From assembly GCA_002336475.1 (NCBI GenBank), contig DDCX01000021.1, forward strand, positions 30,066 to 52,055: a DNA stretch of 21,990 nucleotides. The letters are read 5' to 3'. This DNA is from Flavobacteriales bacterium UBA1995. Its GTDB lineage: Bacteria; Bacteroidota; Bacteroidia; Flavobacteriales_D; Sanyastnellaceae. Both the position numbers and the translations under genes were made by a program. This document shows positions 1 through 8,071 of the stretch, piece after piece (the stretch's first letter is position 1; every line of letters starts with the position of its first letter). The notes beneath the pieces are model-generated. The model was given only the letters and a program-made list of their open reading frames with translations. It ran no database searches and was not told the origin of the DNA.

Positions 1-1205
1 TACCAGGCCGTGCCTGGCTTTGTCGAAAAGCTCATGCCCACAATACGGGCTGTTCGCGCGTCCAATCCTGTGGTCTCCGTGTCAAATGCAAAACGCTGTG
101 CCGCAGACAACTCGGCCAGCAAATCGGCGCGTTTATCCGCAGTGTCAGCCAACCGGTAGTCCACGGCCTCGGCATCAAACTGATCCAAACCATCGCTGCC
201 CTGCCCTGCCTGATCGCCGGCACCACCTCCACCAAATAGCCCCATTTGTCCTCCACCATCATCCTCTGCAGACTTGGTGGCAGGCTTGGTGGCTTGGCCG
301 GCGGGACCTGCACCCGCGGCGTTCCCCAAAATGCGCCGTGCCAATGTTCTGAACTCCAGCTCTTCAAACAAGGGGTTCAATTTCTCGGCATCGGGACCCT
401 CAACGGCCATGTCGTCAAAGTCCGGTGTGTAGGCGATGTCCGTGACGATGGTGGCCAGGTGTTTGGACAGCAAGGCCTGCTCCCGAAAATTCTCAAGGTT
501 TTCCTTTTGCTTGCCCTTGAGCTCTGCTGTGGAGTCCAGCAAGGTCTCCATGGACCCATATTTTCCGAGCAACTTGGCGGCTGTCTTGGGGCCGATTCCA
601 GGTACCCCAGGAATGTTGTCCGCAGAGTCGCCCATCAGCCCCAACAAGTCGATCACCTGCAATGGGTCTTCAATGCCAAACCGCTCACACACTTCTGCCG
701 GTCCCCAAACCTGGGCCGGATTGCCCTGTCGACCCGGCCGGTACATGCGCACCTTCTCGGTTACCAGTTGAGCATAGTCCTTGTCGGGTGTCATCATGTA
801 AACGTCGAAGCCCTCTTTCTCTGCCAATACCGACAGATAGCCAATCATGTCGTCTGCCTCAAAGCCAGGCTCGGTAATGGTGGGAATGCGCATGGCCTCT
901 GCCATGGCGTAAACGTGGGGAATGCTCGCCCGAATGTCTTCGGGTGTTTCGTCCCGGTTGGCCTTGTATTCGGGAAACGTCTCGTGTCGGAACGTCGGTC
1001 CTGGGGGGTCAAAAACGATGGCCAAGTGGGTCGGTTTCTCGTTTTTAAGGATGTCCAGCATGGCGGTTGTGAAACCGAACACAGCGCTGGTATTGGCGCC
1101 CTTGCTGTTGATGCGGGGGTTGCGGATAAAGGCATAGTATGCCCGGAAAATCAGGGCAAAGGCATCAATCAGGAAGAGCTTCTTTTCGGATTCAGCGGTT
1201 AACAT
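1..1205 (-). CDS. polA: DNA polymerase I, N-terminal part (runs off left edge)
   Basis: Repair and Okazaki-fragment polymerase; 401 N-terminal codons are visible and the frame stays open to the edge. Residues about 10-290 form the 5'-3' nuclease domain. Its metal-binding acidic residues are in LIDAFALIFRAYYAF (11-25), FEADDMIGYL (115-124) and TPDKDY (139-144), and the H3TH segment is GDSADNIPGVPGIGPKTA (192-209). A Gly/Ala-rich linker covers about 297-342. DTETTG at 375-380 supplies the Asp and Glu of exonuclease motif I, so a catalytically active 3'-5' proofreading domain begins here; the rest of it and the polymerase domain lie outside the window. ATG at 1203-1205 is the natural start, because the conserved nuclease N-terminus follows within ten residues. 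It is the last gene of a minus-strand series, 56 bp after the DUF2480 gene. Family assignment is very secure. Confidence 0.97.
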   Translation of the reverse strand, partial: MLTAESEKKLFLIDAFALIFRAYYAFIRNPRINSKGANTSAVFGFTTAMLDILKNEKPTHLAIVFDPPGPTFRHETFPEYKANRDETPEDIRASIPHVYAMAEAMRIPTITEPGFEADDMIGYLSVLAEKEGFDVYMMTPDKDYAQLVTEKVRMYRPGRQGNPAQVWGPAEVCERFGIEDPLQVIDLLGLMGDSADNIPGVPGIGPKTAAKLLGKYGSMETLLDSTAELKGKQKENLENFREQALLSKHLATIVTDIAYTPDFDDMAVEGPDAEKLNPLFEELEFRTLARRILGNAAGAGPAGQATKPATKSAEDDGGGQMGLFGGGGAGDQAGQGSDGLDQFDAEAVDYRLADTADKRADLLAELSAAQRFAFDTETTGLDARTARIVGMSFSTKPGTAW

Positions 1206-1220
1206 GGCTCCGCCAAATTA

Positions 1221-1237
1221 CCTCGGGGATTCCGAGG
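1221..1237. other. Small inverted repeat between the DUF2480 gene and polA
   Basis: Perfect 6-bp arms CCTCGG/CCGAGG separated by five bases, in the 56-bp gap just before the polA start. There is no run of T on the minus strand after it, so a rho-independent terminator is not supported. It could be a weak RNA hairpin in the polA leader or chance in GC-rich DNA. Confidence 0.3.
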
Positions 1238-1261
1238 AACCGCTCTGATTTACTCCGCTTC

Positions 1262-1765
1262 TCAGCGCGACTTGTACACGGGAACGGTGCTGCACGGTTC
1301 GCCAAACATCAGCGACTTGACCACCGGCTGCAACCGCTCTACCAGCCGCACTGCTGGTCCTGCCCCTGCATCCAATCCACAGCCCTTGACCACCACCCTC
1401 TTTCCACGGTACTCCTCGGGGTCCAATTCTTCGGCGATGCGGGCCAATAAGGCCGGCTTCAAGTCTCGCGGTGCACAGACATGTACACTGCTGGCATGGC
1501 CTTGCAATGAAGCCGCAACCAACATCCAAACCCACTCCGGTACAATCGCATCTGCGCTGCAGTGGATGGCCACATCTGCGCCGGCATAATCCGCACAATC
1601 CAAGGAATTCAACCACGCGCGAAACTCCTGTTCACGGATGGCCAAACCCTGCCAAAGCTGCGGGGCAATGTCGATGTCGCGCAACGTCCTGTCGGACAGC
1701 AAGGCCGAAAGGTCGAGCTGAATGAGCCCACTTTCTTCTACGCGGTTCCGAATGGCGTCTTCCAT
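1262..1765 (-). CDS. DUF2480 family protein
   Basis: A 167-residue soluble protein with the hallmarks of DUF2480, a small conserved family of Bacteroidota with no established function. Recognisable parts are the N-terminal MEDAIRNRVEESGLIQLDL, the central VAIHCSADAIVPEWVWML, and the signature C-terminal segments RVVVKGCG and LMFGEPCSTVPVYKSR. The latter carries a conserved Cys-containing stretch almost at the end. The frame is open further up to a TTG at 1792, but the ATG at 1763-1765 gives exactly the family N-terminus and is preferred. It lies 39 bp after dxs and 56 bp before polA on the same strand, so co-transcription with dxs is plausible. No signal peptide or membrane segment is present. 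Family is recognised from memory; function is unknown. Confidence 0.85.
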   Translation of the reverse strand: MEDAIRNRVEESGLIQLDLSALLSDRTLRDIDIAPQLWQGLAIREQEFRAWLNSLDCADYAGADVAIHCSADAIVPEWVWMLVAASLQGHASSVHVCAPRDLKPALLARIAEELDPEEYRGKRVVVKGCGLDAGAGPAVRLVERLQPVVKSLMFGEPCSTVPVYKSR

Positions 1766-1804
1766 GCAACGAAGGTCGGAAGACCTGTGCAATGACCGTG
1801 GGCC

Positions 1805-3769
1805 CTAGCCCGCTTTTTGGGCTCCGTTGTGTGCCACGCCTACCATCTTGCGGGCGCTGGCTGCGATGTCGTCCACGTTGTACCCACATTCGGAATACAG
1901 CTCTGATTGCGTCCCGTGCTCGACCCATTGGTCCGGAACGCCCAGCCTTACAATGCGGGCCATGTATCCTTGATCTGCGGCGAATTCAAGCACCGCACTT
2001 CCCATGCCGCCTTGGATACAACCGTCTTCCACGGTAATGACCTTGTCGAATTTCCCGAATACTTCGTGGAGCAGGGTCTCGTCCAACGGCTTGACAAACC
2101 GCATGTCGTACATGGCTGCTGATATGCCGTCAGCCTCGAGCTGCTCTGCCGCTTTCAACGCATGGTTGCCAAGGTGGCCGATGCCGAGGATGGCGACGTC
2201 TTCTCCATTGCGCACGCGGCGGCCTGTTCCCACCTTCACTTTGCGCAAGGGGGTCTTCCATTCGGTCATGACCCCTTTTCCACGTGGATAGCGGATGCTG
2301 AAAGGACCGTGGTTGTCTGCCGAGGCTGTGTACATGAGGTTGCGCAACTCCTCCTCGTTCATGGGCGCCGAAACGATCATGTTGGGGATGCAGCGCATGT
2401 AAGCAAGGTCGAAAACCCCATGGTGAGTGGGGCCATCTGCACCTGCCATACCTCCGCGGTCCAAACAAAACACGACATGCAGGTTTTGCAACGCCACATC
2501 GTGCACCACTTGGTCGTAGGCCCGTTGCATGAACGAACTGTAAATGTTGCAGAACGGCACCATCCCTTGGGTGGCCATGCCTGCCGAGAAAGTAACCGCG
2601 TGCTGTTCTGCAATGCCCACGTCAAACGCGCGATCGGGCATGGCTTCCATCATAAACTTCAGAGAACAGCCCGTCGGCATTGCCGGTGTGACTCCAACGA
2701 TGCGCTCGTCTTTTTCGGCGAGCTCGATGATGGTGTGGCCAAAGACGTCCTGATACTTCGGCGGCTCTGGCGACTTGGGCACCACCTTGATAATTTCACC
2801 GGTCTCTTTGTTAAAGAGGCCGGGAGCGTGCCATTTGGTGGGGCTGCCAGCTTCGGCCGGTGCATAACCCTTGCCCTTCTTGGTGAGCAGGTGCAACAAC
2901 TTGGGTCCAGGGATGTCCTTGAGGTCGCGCAGCACGTGCTCCACCTGTTCCACATCATGGCCGTCAATCGGTCCGAAATAGCGGAAGTTCAGGGACTCAA
3001 ACATGTTGGACTGCTGCAGCAAAGAGCCCTTCACCATGTCGCTCACCTTCGACGCAATGGTCTGGGCGTCTGGTCCAAATTTGGACACCTTGCCCAGCAA
3101 TTGCCACACTTCGTCTTTGACGCGGTTGTAGGTGTGCGAGGTCGTAATGTCGGTCAAGTAGTCCTTGAGCGCTCCGACGTTGGGGTCAATCGACATGCAG
3201 TTGTCATTGAGCACCACAATCATGTTGTTGTCTTGCCAGCCGCCGTGGTTGAGGCCTTCAAAGGCAAGGCCCGCAGTCATGGCACCATCACCAATGACGG
3301 CAATGTGTTGTCGCAAGTCCCCCTTGATTTTGTTGGCCACGGACATGCCCAATGCAGCACTGATGCTCGTGGAACTGTGCCCTACGCCAAAAGTGTCATA
3401 ACGGCTTTCGCTGCGCTTTGGAAATCCGCTGAGTCCCTTGTGAATCCGGTTGGTGTGGAATTGCTCTCGCCGACCGGTCAAGATTTTATGGCCGTATGCC
3501 TGGTGGCCAACGTCCCACACGATTTGGTCTTCAGGAGTGTTGAAGACATAGTGCAACGCCACCGTCAACTCGACCACACCGAGGCTTGCTCCAAAATGGC
3601 CTCCTTTTTCGCTGACCACATCCACGATGTATTGCCTCAACTCATCGCAGACTTGCGGCAAATCCTCCACGCCAAATTTTTCCCGTAAGTCTTGGGGCTC
3701 TTTGATTCGACCCAAAAGGGGTCCTGCTATGAATGGTGGGTGATGATCGGCCATGGCTTTCCCGGTCAT
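1805..3769 (-). CDS. dxs: 1-deoxy-D-xylulose-5-phosphate synthase
   Basis: Thiamine-diphosphate enzyme that condenses pyruvate with glyceraldehyde 3-phosphate, the entry step of the MEP isoprenoid pathway. At 654 residues it is slightly longer than the usual 620-640. Visible motifs are the N-terminal GHFGASLGVVELTVALHY (57-73), the ThDP/metal motif starting GDGAMTAG (160-167) and ending near NDN (188-190), the catalytic Glu in VGIAEQHAVTFSAG (384-397, Glu388), and DRGGMAGADGPTHHGVFD (437-454). The family norm in that last block is DRAG, so Gly replaces Ala; this is conservative. The start is ATG at 3767-3769; a second ATG at 3752-3754 (MADHHPPF) is equally plausible and would trim five residues. 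A Bacteroidota-type promoter candidate lies just upstream (3788-3813). The DUF2480 gene follows after 39 bp. Confidence 0.97.
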   Translation of the reverse strand: MTGKAMADHHPPFIAGPLLGRIKEPQDLREKFGVEDLPQVCDELRQYIVDVVSEKGGHFGASLGVVELTVALHYVFNTPEDQIVWDVGHQAYGHKILTGRREQFHTNRIHKGLSGFPKRSESRYDTFGVGHSSTSISAALGMSVANKIKGDLRQHIAVIGDGAMTAGLAFEGLNHGGWQDNNMIVVLNDNCMSIDPNVGALKDYLTDITTSHTYNRVKDEVWQLLGKVSKFGPDAQTIASKVSDMVKGSLLQQSNMFESLNFRYFGPIDGHDVEQVEHVLRDLKDIPGPKLLHLLTKKGKGYAPAEAGSPTKWHAPGLFNKETGEIIKVVPKSPEPPKYQDVFGHTIIELAEKDERIVGVTPAMPTGCSLKFMMEAMPDRAFDVGIAEQHAVTFSAGMATQGMVPFCNIYSSFMQRAYDQVVHDVALQNLHVVFCLDRGGMAGADGPTHHGVFDLAYMRCIPNMIVSAPMNEEELRNLMYTASADNHGPFSIRYPRGKGVMTEWKTPLRKVKVGTGRRVRNGEDVAILGIGHLGNHALKAAEQLEADGISAAMYDMRFVKPLDETLLHEVFGKFDKVITVEDGCIQGGMGSAVLEFAADQGYMARIVRLGVPDQWVEHGTQSELYSECGYNVDDIAASARKMVGVAHNGAQKAG

Positions 3770-3787
3770 TTCCGGGGACTATAGCAA

Positions 3788-3813
3788 CAAACTTAACCCT
3801 TTCATGTTCCAAA
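3788..3813 (-). promoter_or_regulatory. Candidate Bacteroidota-type promoter of dxs
   Basis: On the minus strand TTTG (3813-3810) is followed after 14 nt by TAAGTTTG (3795-3788), an exact match to the TAnnTTTG -7 box known for Bacteroidota primary sigma factors. The dxs ATG follows 18 nt later. The -33/-7 spacing is shorter than the usual 17 or more, so the upstream box is doubtful. If the -7 box is used, dxs has a very short leader and is uncoupled from purQ. Confidence 0.4.
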
Positions 3814-3855
3814 CACCGTCGAAATGCGACACGAAAAATGCGTGGCCGCGGGGGG

Positions 3856-4551
3856 TCAGGCCGCTTCTACGGCTGCCGCGAGGGCCTCTAGCATGGCGCG
3901 GCCGTCGGTGTTCCCGAGGTCCTCACTGCAAGCGCGCTCAGGGTGGGGCATCATGCCAAATACATTGCCTTCTGCGTTGCACACACCTGCGATGTGGTCC
4001 ACCGAACCGTTGGGGTTGAATTCATCTCCAATTCCACCATCGGGACCACAATAGCGGAACAAAATCTGGTCGCCGTCCTCAATCGCATCGAGGCCTGCAT
4101 CGTCAATGGTGTAATTGCCTTCACCATGGGCAATGGGGATGCACAGAGGCCTGCCGTCTGGAAGCTTTGCGGTCATGGGCGCCATGAGCGACTCTGGCCT
4201 CAGCAGCACGTTGCGACAGATAAACTTGCGGTTGTCGTTGTGCCGAAGCGCACCGGGGAGCAGGCCTGCTTCACACAGAATCTGAAACCCATTGCACACG
4301 CCCAAAACGCGGCCACCACGCTTGGCGTGGGCCACCACTTCCTCCATGATGGGGGAGAAACGCGCGATGGCTCCACTGCGGAGGTAGTCTCCGTAGCTGA
4401 AGCCACCGGGCAAGACGACAAGGTCAACCCCTTTGAGGTCGCGGTCCTTGTGCCAGAGCCGCTCAACAGGGAAACCGAGTTCCGTGCCGAGGGCATGTTC
4501 CATATCATGGTCGCAATTGGACCCGGGGAAGGTGATAACGCCGACTTTCAC
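3856..4551 (-). CDS. purQ: Phosphoribosylformylglycinamidine synthase, glutaminase subunit PurQ
   Basis: Class I glutamine amidotransferase subunit that supplies ammonia for FGAR to FGAM conversion in purine synthesis. With the GTG at 4549-4551 the protein is 231 residues and begins with the family N-terminus VKVGVITFPGSNCD. The nucleophile is Cys86 in LGVCNGFQILCEAGLLPG, and the partner His and Glu are in MMPHPERA near residues 203-205. LPGGFSYGDYLRSGA is also diagnostic. A TTG at 4593 is in frame, but the 14 extra residues do not resemble the family, so GTG is chosen. It is encoded as a stand-alone subunit, which implies a PurS/PurQ/small-PurL complex rather than the single long PurL; the partners are not in this window. 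It follows the T9SS protein gene by 42 bp, with a perfect inverted repeat in the gap. Confidence 0.96.
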   Translation of the reverse strand: MKVGVITFPGSNCDHDMEHALGTELGFPVERLWHKDRDLKGVDLVVLPGGFSYGDYLRSGAIARFSPIMEEVVAHAKRGGRVLGVCNGFQILCEAGLLPGALRHNDNRKFICRNVLLRPESLMAPMTAKLPDGRPLCIPIAHGEGNYTIDDAGLDAIEDGDQILFRYCGPDGGIGDEFNPNGSVDHIAGVCNAEGNVFGMMPHPERACSEDLGNTDGRAMLEALAAAVEAA

Positions 4552-4565
4552 GTCAGCGAAGTTCG

Positions 4566-4584
4566 GGAATACCCGCGGTATTCC
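4566..4584. promoter_or_regulatory. Perfect inverted repeat upstream of purQ
   Basis: GGAATACC, a CGC spacer and GGTATTCC: 8-bp perfect arms in a 19-bp element. It lies between the stop codon of the T9SS protein gene (4594) and the purQ GTG start (4551), with its near edge 14 bp from that start. No T-run follows, which argues against a classical terminator. A regulator-binding operator or an RNA hairpin over the purQ translation start are the readings that fit; function is inference. Confidence 0.4.
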
Positions 4585-4593
4585 GACTTCCAA

Positions 4594-7080
4594 TTATCGG
4601 CCCAACCTCCAAGTTTTTTGCTGACCTGTGTGGATGCCTCTCCAGTGAACCAACGCCACCGATGGCATTTCCGCGGGATTCAGTACCACAGGATAGCCAG
4701 GCAATCCACTTGTTCTGTGAACGATGCGGCCCGTCAGGTCGAAAACTTCCACTTCAAAAGCCTCTCGTGGATGGGTGATTTCCCAGCCCATGACAGTGCG
4801 CTCCATGGCCACCTCCAGCTCAGTTGCAGTTTGGCCCACAGAACTTACCGTTTCTACCGTCACCACCATTTGATAAGTGTCGGAGCAGTAGTCGTTCCAT
4901 GCGTTCAGACCGACCGTGTAGGATCCAGCCGCCGCATAGGCGTAGATGGGATTCTCCGAAGAGCTTGTACCGCCTTCTCCAAAATTCCATTGGTAGGCAT
5001 GCGCTCCGGTACTGGTGTTGTCAAAGTACACTTCTGCTTCTCCATCGATCAGGGTCACAACCGCTTGGTCTACGTCGATGCCCGCTTGTACCTGTGGCGC
5101 CTGGAGCACTTCCACACTGGCAGAATCAGAACAACCAGCACCATCGGTGATGACCGCTTCCAACGCACCTGCAACATCCACCTCAATGGAGGCTCCCGTG
5201 GCCCCGTGTAACCATGATACCGAGTACGGCTCTTGTCCGCCTTCAATGTTCAAAGTCACCCCTCCATGGTCGTCGTAACATCCGATGTGGTCCAGCATGG
5301 CGTTTACGCTGAAATTGCCAATGCCCGCGCTGTCAGCTACAACTTCCACGGTCCTTGACAGGTCCATGCACCCCTCGGTAAAGGCGGTCACGGTGTAGAT
5401 TCCTGCCCCCACATTAGAGAAAGTGCCGCCCGTTGAGTCTGCTGTAAAAGTGCCCACGGCATTGCCGCTGGCATCGTTCAAGGCATAACCCACAGTCTCA
5501 GCAGTTCCTGTGACCAGCACCGTTCCGTCCAACGCACTGGCGCAGGCGGCCTCTGTGGCTGACACTTCCACTGACCCACCAAGGATCAAATTGAACCGAT
5601 GCTCGTCGTTGAATGTGTTGACCAAAAAAGTGTACTCCAAGTCCGCATCAACGGCTCCGGACCATCCTGTGAGGACGTCTTCAAGAACGAGACAGCGGTT
5701 CTCAGGCAAGGATGTCGCCCGGATGGTCACTGAGTCTCCGCTCAAAGCTTTGACCCAAATGGGCATCACCTGTTCCTCCCCGTGGGTGCGGTTTACCGCC
5801 AAAGACACCTCATCGTCACTCATGGAAAAGATGTCCAAGTGGTTCCTGCCTCGGAAACCGGAAGGCAAGAACTCGGCGTCTTCCAATCGGTCGTAACCGG
5901 CAGAGCCCGTTCCGAATTCAATTGCACATTGGTCCACGCGGTCCTCGGTGCTCAATTGAAAGCCCAAAACTTGGGCCGACGACTGCTCTTGCTGGGCTTC
6001 CCAAGTGCGCTTGTCCACCAAGACTTCTGGACCGAAATGCAAGGTGGTGTTCGCATCGGCGATGGTCCAAAAACCCCTTCCTGGAGCGACAACCCCCGTA
6101 TTTCCGAAGGTGCCAATTCCCGCCACCTGCACACTGTAGGTATTCAAACTGTCCACCCATTCATAGGTGGCGCCCAATGTCCCTGCTCCCGAAACAGTGA
6201 CGGCATTCATGTCGGCAAACCCTGTCATCGGATTGCAAATCAGGTTCCAACCGGTCCAGTTGCTTTCAGCCTCCTTTGTCAACTGCACCACAGTGTCCAA
6301 TACTGCAGTTCCTGTGAGCGCAAATTGATGGATGCCTGCGGCCAATTTGAAATTGAGACCCGCTTCGAGTTTCACCTCATCGGTTCCCTCCAAGGTCAAA
6401 TATCCAGACGATGGCTCCTGCCACTCCTTGAGATAGACCGCGGCAGGCATGTCCAGCAACTGACCGGCTTCCACACCGTCCAATCCAGTACCAATGTGAA
6501 AGTTGTAGTTGCTTTCCTTCTCCCAAGAATATCGGCGCAAGACATTTCCGTCGATGGTGCCCGATTCGTTCGTGATGCCTGAAGTCCCTTCCAGCACCAG
6601 CTTGCCGCCGGTGTTCAGGTCCGCAGACATGAGGTCCAACTGTCCCGTGATCATGACCGTATCGGTCAGGCTCACAGAAGCTGTTCCACACTCCAACTGG
6701 TTCAATTTGGCCGGTCCACAAACATGGTCTCCTTCGCCAACCAAGGCCACAACTCCAAGTCCTGGAACCTCGCCCAATGCAGCGAATGACGCCAAAAGCT
6801 CCAGCCTTGACCCTGTCACCATACCCAAAACAGCACCTTGCGACACCGCCACACTTTGAGCACGGGCAGTATCGCCTTCGTTCAAGACCACTGTGTGTTC
6901 CCCTTGCAAGGACACATCGTTTGCTGCTCCAGGAATGCAACCACAGTCCCATGTGGTGGTTTCAAACCAACTTCCAGATTGAACGGAAGCGACGGGGTCA
7001 CCTGCAGCATTGGCATTGGCTGGTTGTGCAAGCAAGACGGTGGTGGACACCATCAAAAACGAAAGGAAAGCGAGCTTCAT
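4594..7080 (-). CDS. Secreted multidomain protein with PKD domain and T9SS-type sorting tail
   Basis: An 828-residue exported protein, not assignable to a named family. Residues 1-25 are a signal peptide (MKLAFLSFLMVSTTVLLAQ, then an Ala-rich cleavage region). The N-terminus resembles a Bacteroidota surface module (SGSWFETTTWDCGCIPGAA, followed by HTVVLNEGD), usually found before beta-strand-rich regions. About 593-667 is a SprB-like repeat (GCYDDHGGVTLNIEGG, then WLHGATGA and VITDGAGCSD). About 684-745 is a PKD domain (YQWNFGEGG, NPIYAYAAAGSYTV). The last 83 residues resemble a type A T9SS C-terminal domain (VEVFDLTGRIVHRTSGLPG, ending KTWRLGR). Export through the outer membrane and anchoring or release at the surface are inferred. 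No enzymatic motif was recognised; an adhesin or structural role is possible. It follows the DUF6427-like gene by 31 bp. Confidence 0.85.
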   Translation of the reverse strand: MKLAFLSFLMVSTTVLLAQPANANAAGDPVASVQSGSWFETTTWDCGCIPGAANDVSLQGEHTVVLNEGDTARAQSVAVSQGAVLGMVTGSRLELLASFAALGEVPGLGVVALVGEGDHVCGPAKLNQLECGTASVSLTDTVMITGQLDLMSADLNTGGKLVLEGTSGITNESGTIDGNVLRRYSWEKESNYNFHIGTGLDGVEAGQLLDMPAAVYLKEWQEPSSGYLTLEGTDEVKLEAGLNFKLAAGIHQFALTGTAVLDTVVQLTKEAESNWTGWNLICNPMTGFADMNAVTVSGAGTLGATYEWVDSLNTYSVQVAGIGTFGNTGVVAPGRGFWTIADANTTLHFGPEVLVDKRTWEAQQEQSSAQVLGFQLSTEDRVDQCAIEFGTGSAGYDRLEDAEFLPSGFRGRNHLDIFSMSDDEVSLAVNRTHGEEQVMPIWVKALSGDSVTIRATSLPENRCLVLEDVLTGWSGAVDADLEYTFLVNTFNDEHRFNLILGGSVEVSATEAACASALDGTVLVTGTAETVGYALNDASGNAVGTFTADSTGGTFSNVGAGIYTVTAFTEGCMDLSRTVEVVADSAGIGNFSVNAMLDHIGCYDDHGGVTLNIEGGQEPYSVSWLHGATGASIEVDVAGALEAVITDGAGCSDSASVEVLQAPQVQAGIDVDQAVVTLIDGEAEVYFDNTSTGAHAYQWNFGEGGTSSSENPIYAYAAAGSYTVGLNAWNDYCSDTYQMVVTVETVSSVGQTATELEVAMERTVMGWEITHPREAFEVEVFDLTGRIVHRTSGLPGYPVVLNPAEMPSVALVHWRGIHTGQQKTWRLGR

Positions 7081-7111
7081 GTGGGCACATACGCCCGAGA
7101 AGCGTGAGAGG

Positions 7112-8032
7112 TTACACTCCTTGTGAAAACCGGATGGCCAACAGACCTGCTGAAAGCAAGATGAAGACCAAAGGGGCCACTTTGGTCCACCGCATTCGCG
7201 GCGGCATCAGCCACGGCCAACTCCAAGCCGCCAAGAAAGCAACAGCGCCTGGAAACGCCGATAAGGAGGGGGTATGGCTCTGCGACCCTGACCATTCTAG
7301 TCCTTCCAAGACCCCGATGACTGCCACACCCAACACACCTGCCCACTGGGTCAGCTGCCGTGCAAACCGCTGTTGCGCGGTGGCCCTCACCAGGGACTGC
7401 TGTCTGAAAGCACACCCCAATGCCGTGGGCAATGCCAACCACAGTGCGGCCCCCAACATCGCGGAATCCGCTGCCGGCCGCCACCCCCAAAATACCCTGA
7501 GTCCTCCTTCCATAAGCCAAACCACAGATCCCGTGAGCAGCACGGGCGCAACCAGTCCAAGCATTGCAGCCACCAACTCCTCCGCTTTTGGTGGCCTCAC
7601 AAACAACAGTGACAGGAGTAAAGACGGCAACAACGGCCACAAAGAAGCGTCGATCAAGATTCCTGCACACCACCACATTGCGATGAACATAAAAGTGGCC
7701 GGTCGCAGGTCCCCGTCCCGCAACAGCATCACATGACGCATGCCTTGGAAAAAACAGGGAAAGGCCCACCACGTCCAGTCGGAAACCACACCAATCATGG
7801 GGGTTGCAATCAACACCCAGACCCAACTGGGTATGCTTCCTGGCCGGGTGCGCATTCCCGAATCCGCATGAATTCGATGTATGAGCCAAGCTGCAACAGA
7901 AATGGCCCCTAACGCGGGCCATGAAACCAACTCAGCGAGGTTCAAAGCCCAAGAACCCAGGAACAAAACCACGCCGGATAGGGGCACGAATGCCCAAGCC
8001 ACCGGTTGATTCGAATTCAGAATGCTCAGCAT
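7112..8032 (-). CDS. Polytopic inner-membrane protein, DUF6427-like
   Basis: A 306-residue, Trp- and Leu-rich protein with roughly eight to ten hydrophobic segments, for example VAWAFVPLSGVVLFLGSWAL near the N-terminus, FMFIAMWWCAGILI, LWPLLPSLLLSLLFV and a final VAPLVFILLSAGLLAI. The N-terminal MLSILNSNQPVAWAF, the overall length and the closeness of a DUF6341-like peptide gene and purD suggest the DUF6427 family of Flavobacteriia; I recall this neighbourhood from flavobacterial genomes but cannot check it. No catalytic motif is visible and the function is unknown. The start is ATG at 8030-8032. The divergent 62-codon gene begins only 39 bp away, so both promoters would have to sit in or around that gap. 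Confidence 0.7.
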   Translation of the reverse strand: MLSILNSNQPVAWAFVPLSGVVLFLGSWALNLAELVSWPALGAISVAAWLIHRIHADSGMRTRPGSIPSWVWVLIATPMIGVVSDWTWWAFPCFFQGMRHVMLLRDGDLRPATFMFIAMWWCAGILIDASLWPLLPSLLLSLLFVRPPKAEELVAAMLGLVAPVLLTGSVVWLMEGGLRVFWGWRPAADSAMLGAALWLALPTALGCAFRQQSLVRATAQQRFARQLTQWAGVLGVAVIGVLEGLEWSGSQSHTPSLSAFPGAVAFLAAWSWPWLMPPRMRWTKVAPLVFILLSAGLLAIRFSQGV

Positions 8033-8045
8033 ATAGAAAGGTGCC

Positions 8046-8053
8046 TATTTTTG
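8046..8053 (+). promoter_or_regulatory. Candidate -7 box for the DUF6341-like gene
   Basis: TATTTTTG matches the Bacteroidota TAnnTTTG -7 consensus exactly and lies 18 nt before the ATG at 8072. No convincing TTTG/TTG box was seen at the proper distance upstream, so the call rests on one element only. Confidence 0.28.
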
Positions 8054-8071
8054 CGGAAGCAAACCGCACCC

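Noticed and set aside
246..1202. Plus-strand open frame of 318 codons opposite polA
   Set aside because: It lies entirely antisense to clear Pol I coding sequence; the translation shows no family features. GC-rich third positions create such frames.
2440..2470. DRGG instead of DRAG in DXS
   Set aside because: A conservative Ala-to-Gly change with the rest of the thiamine-diphosphate and catalytic motifs intact; not a sign of loss of function.
2162..3688. Plus-strand open frame of 508 codons opposite dxs
   Set aside because: Long, but fully antisense to an intact DXS with all motifs; its composition (His- and Val-rich, no domain) is that of a shadow frame.
3943..5211. Plus-strand open frame of 422 codons across purQ and the T9SS gene
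   Set aside because: It spans two unrelated minus-strand genes and the gap between them, and shows no recognisable protein features.
6777..7922. Long open frames on both strands around the T9SS and DUF6427-like genes
   Set aside because: Shadow frames; the chosen minus-strand frame has signal and transmembrane patterns while the others are Arg/Pro/Ser- or Cys/Gly-rich noise.
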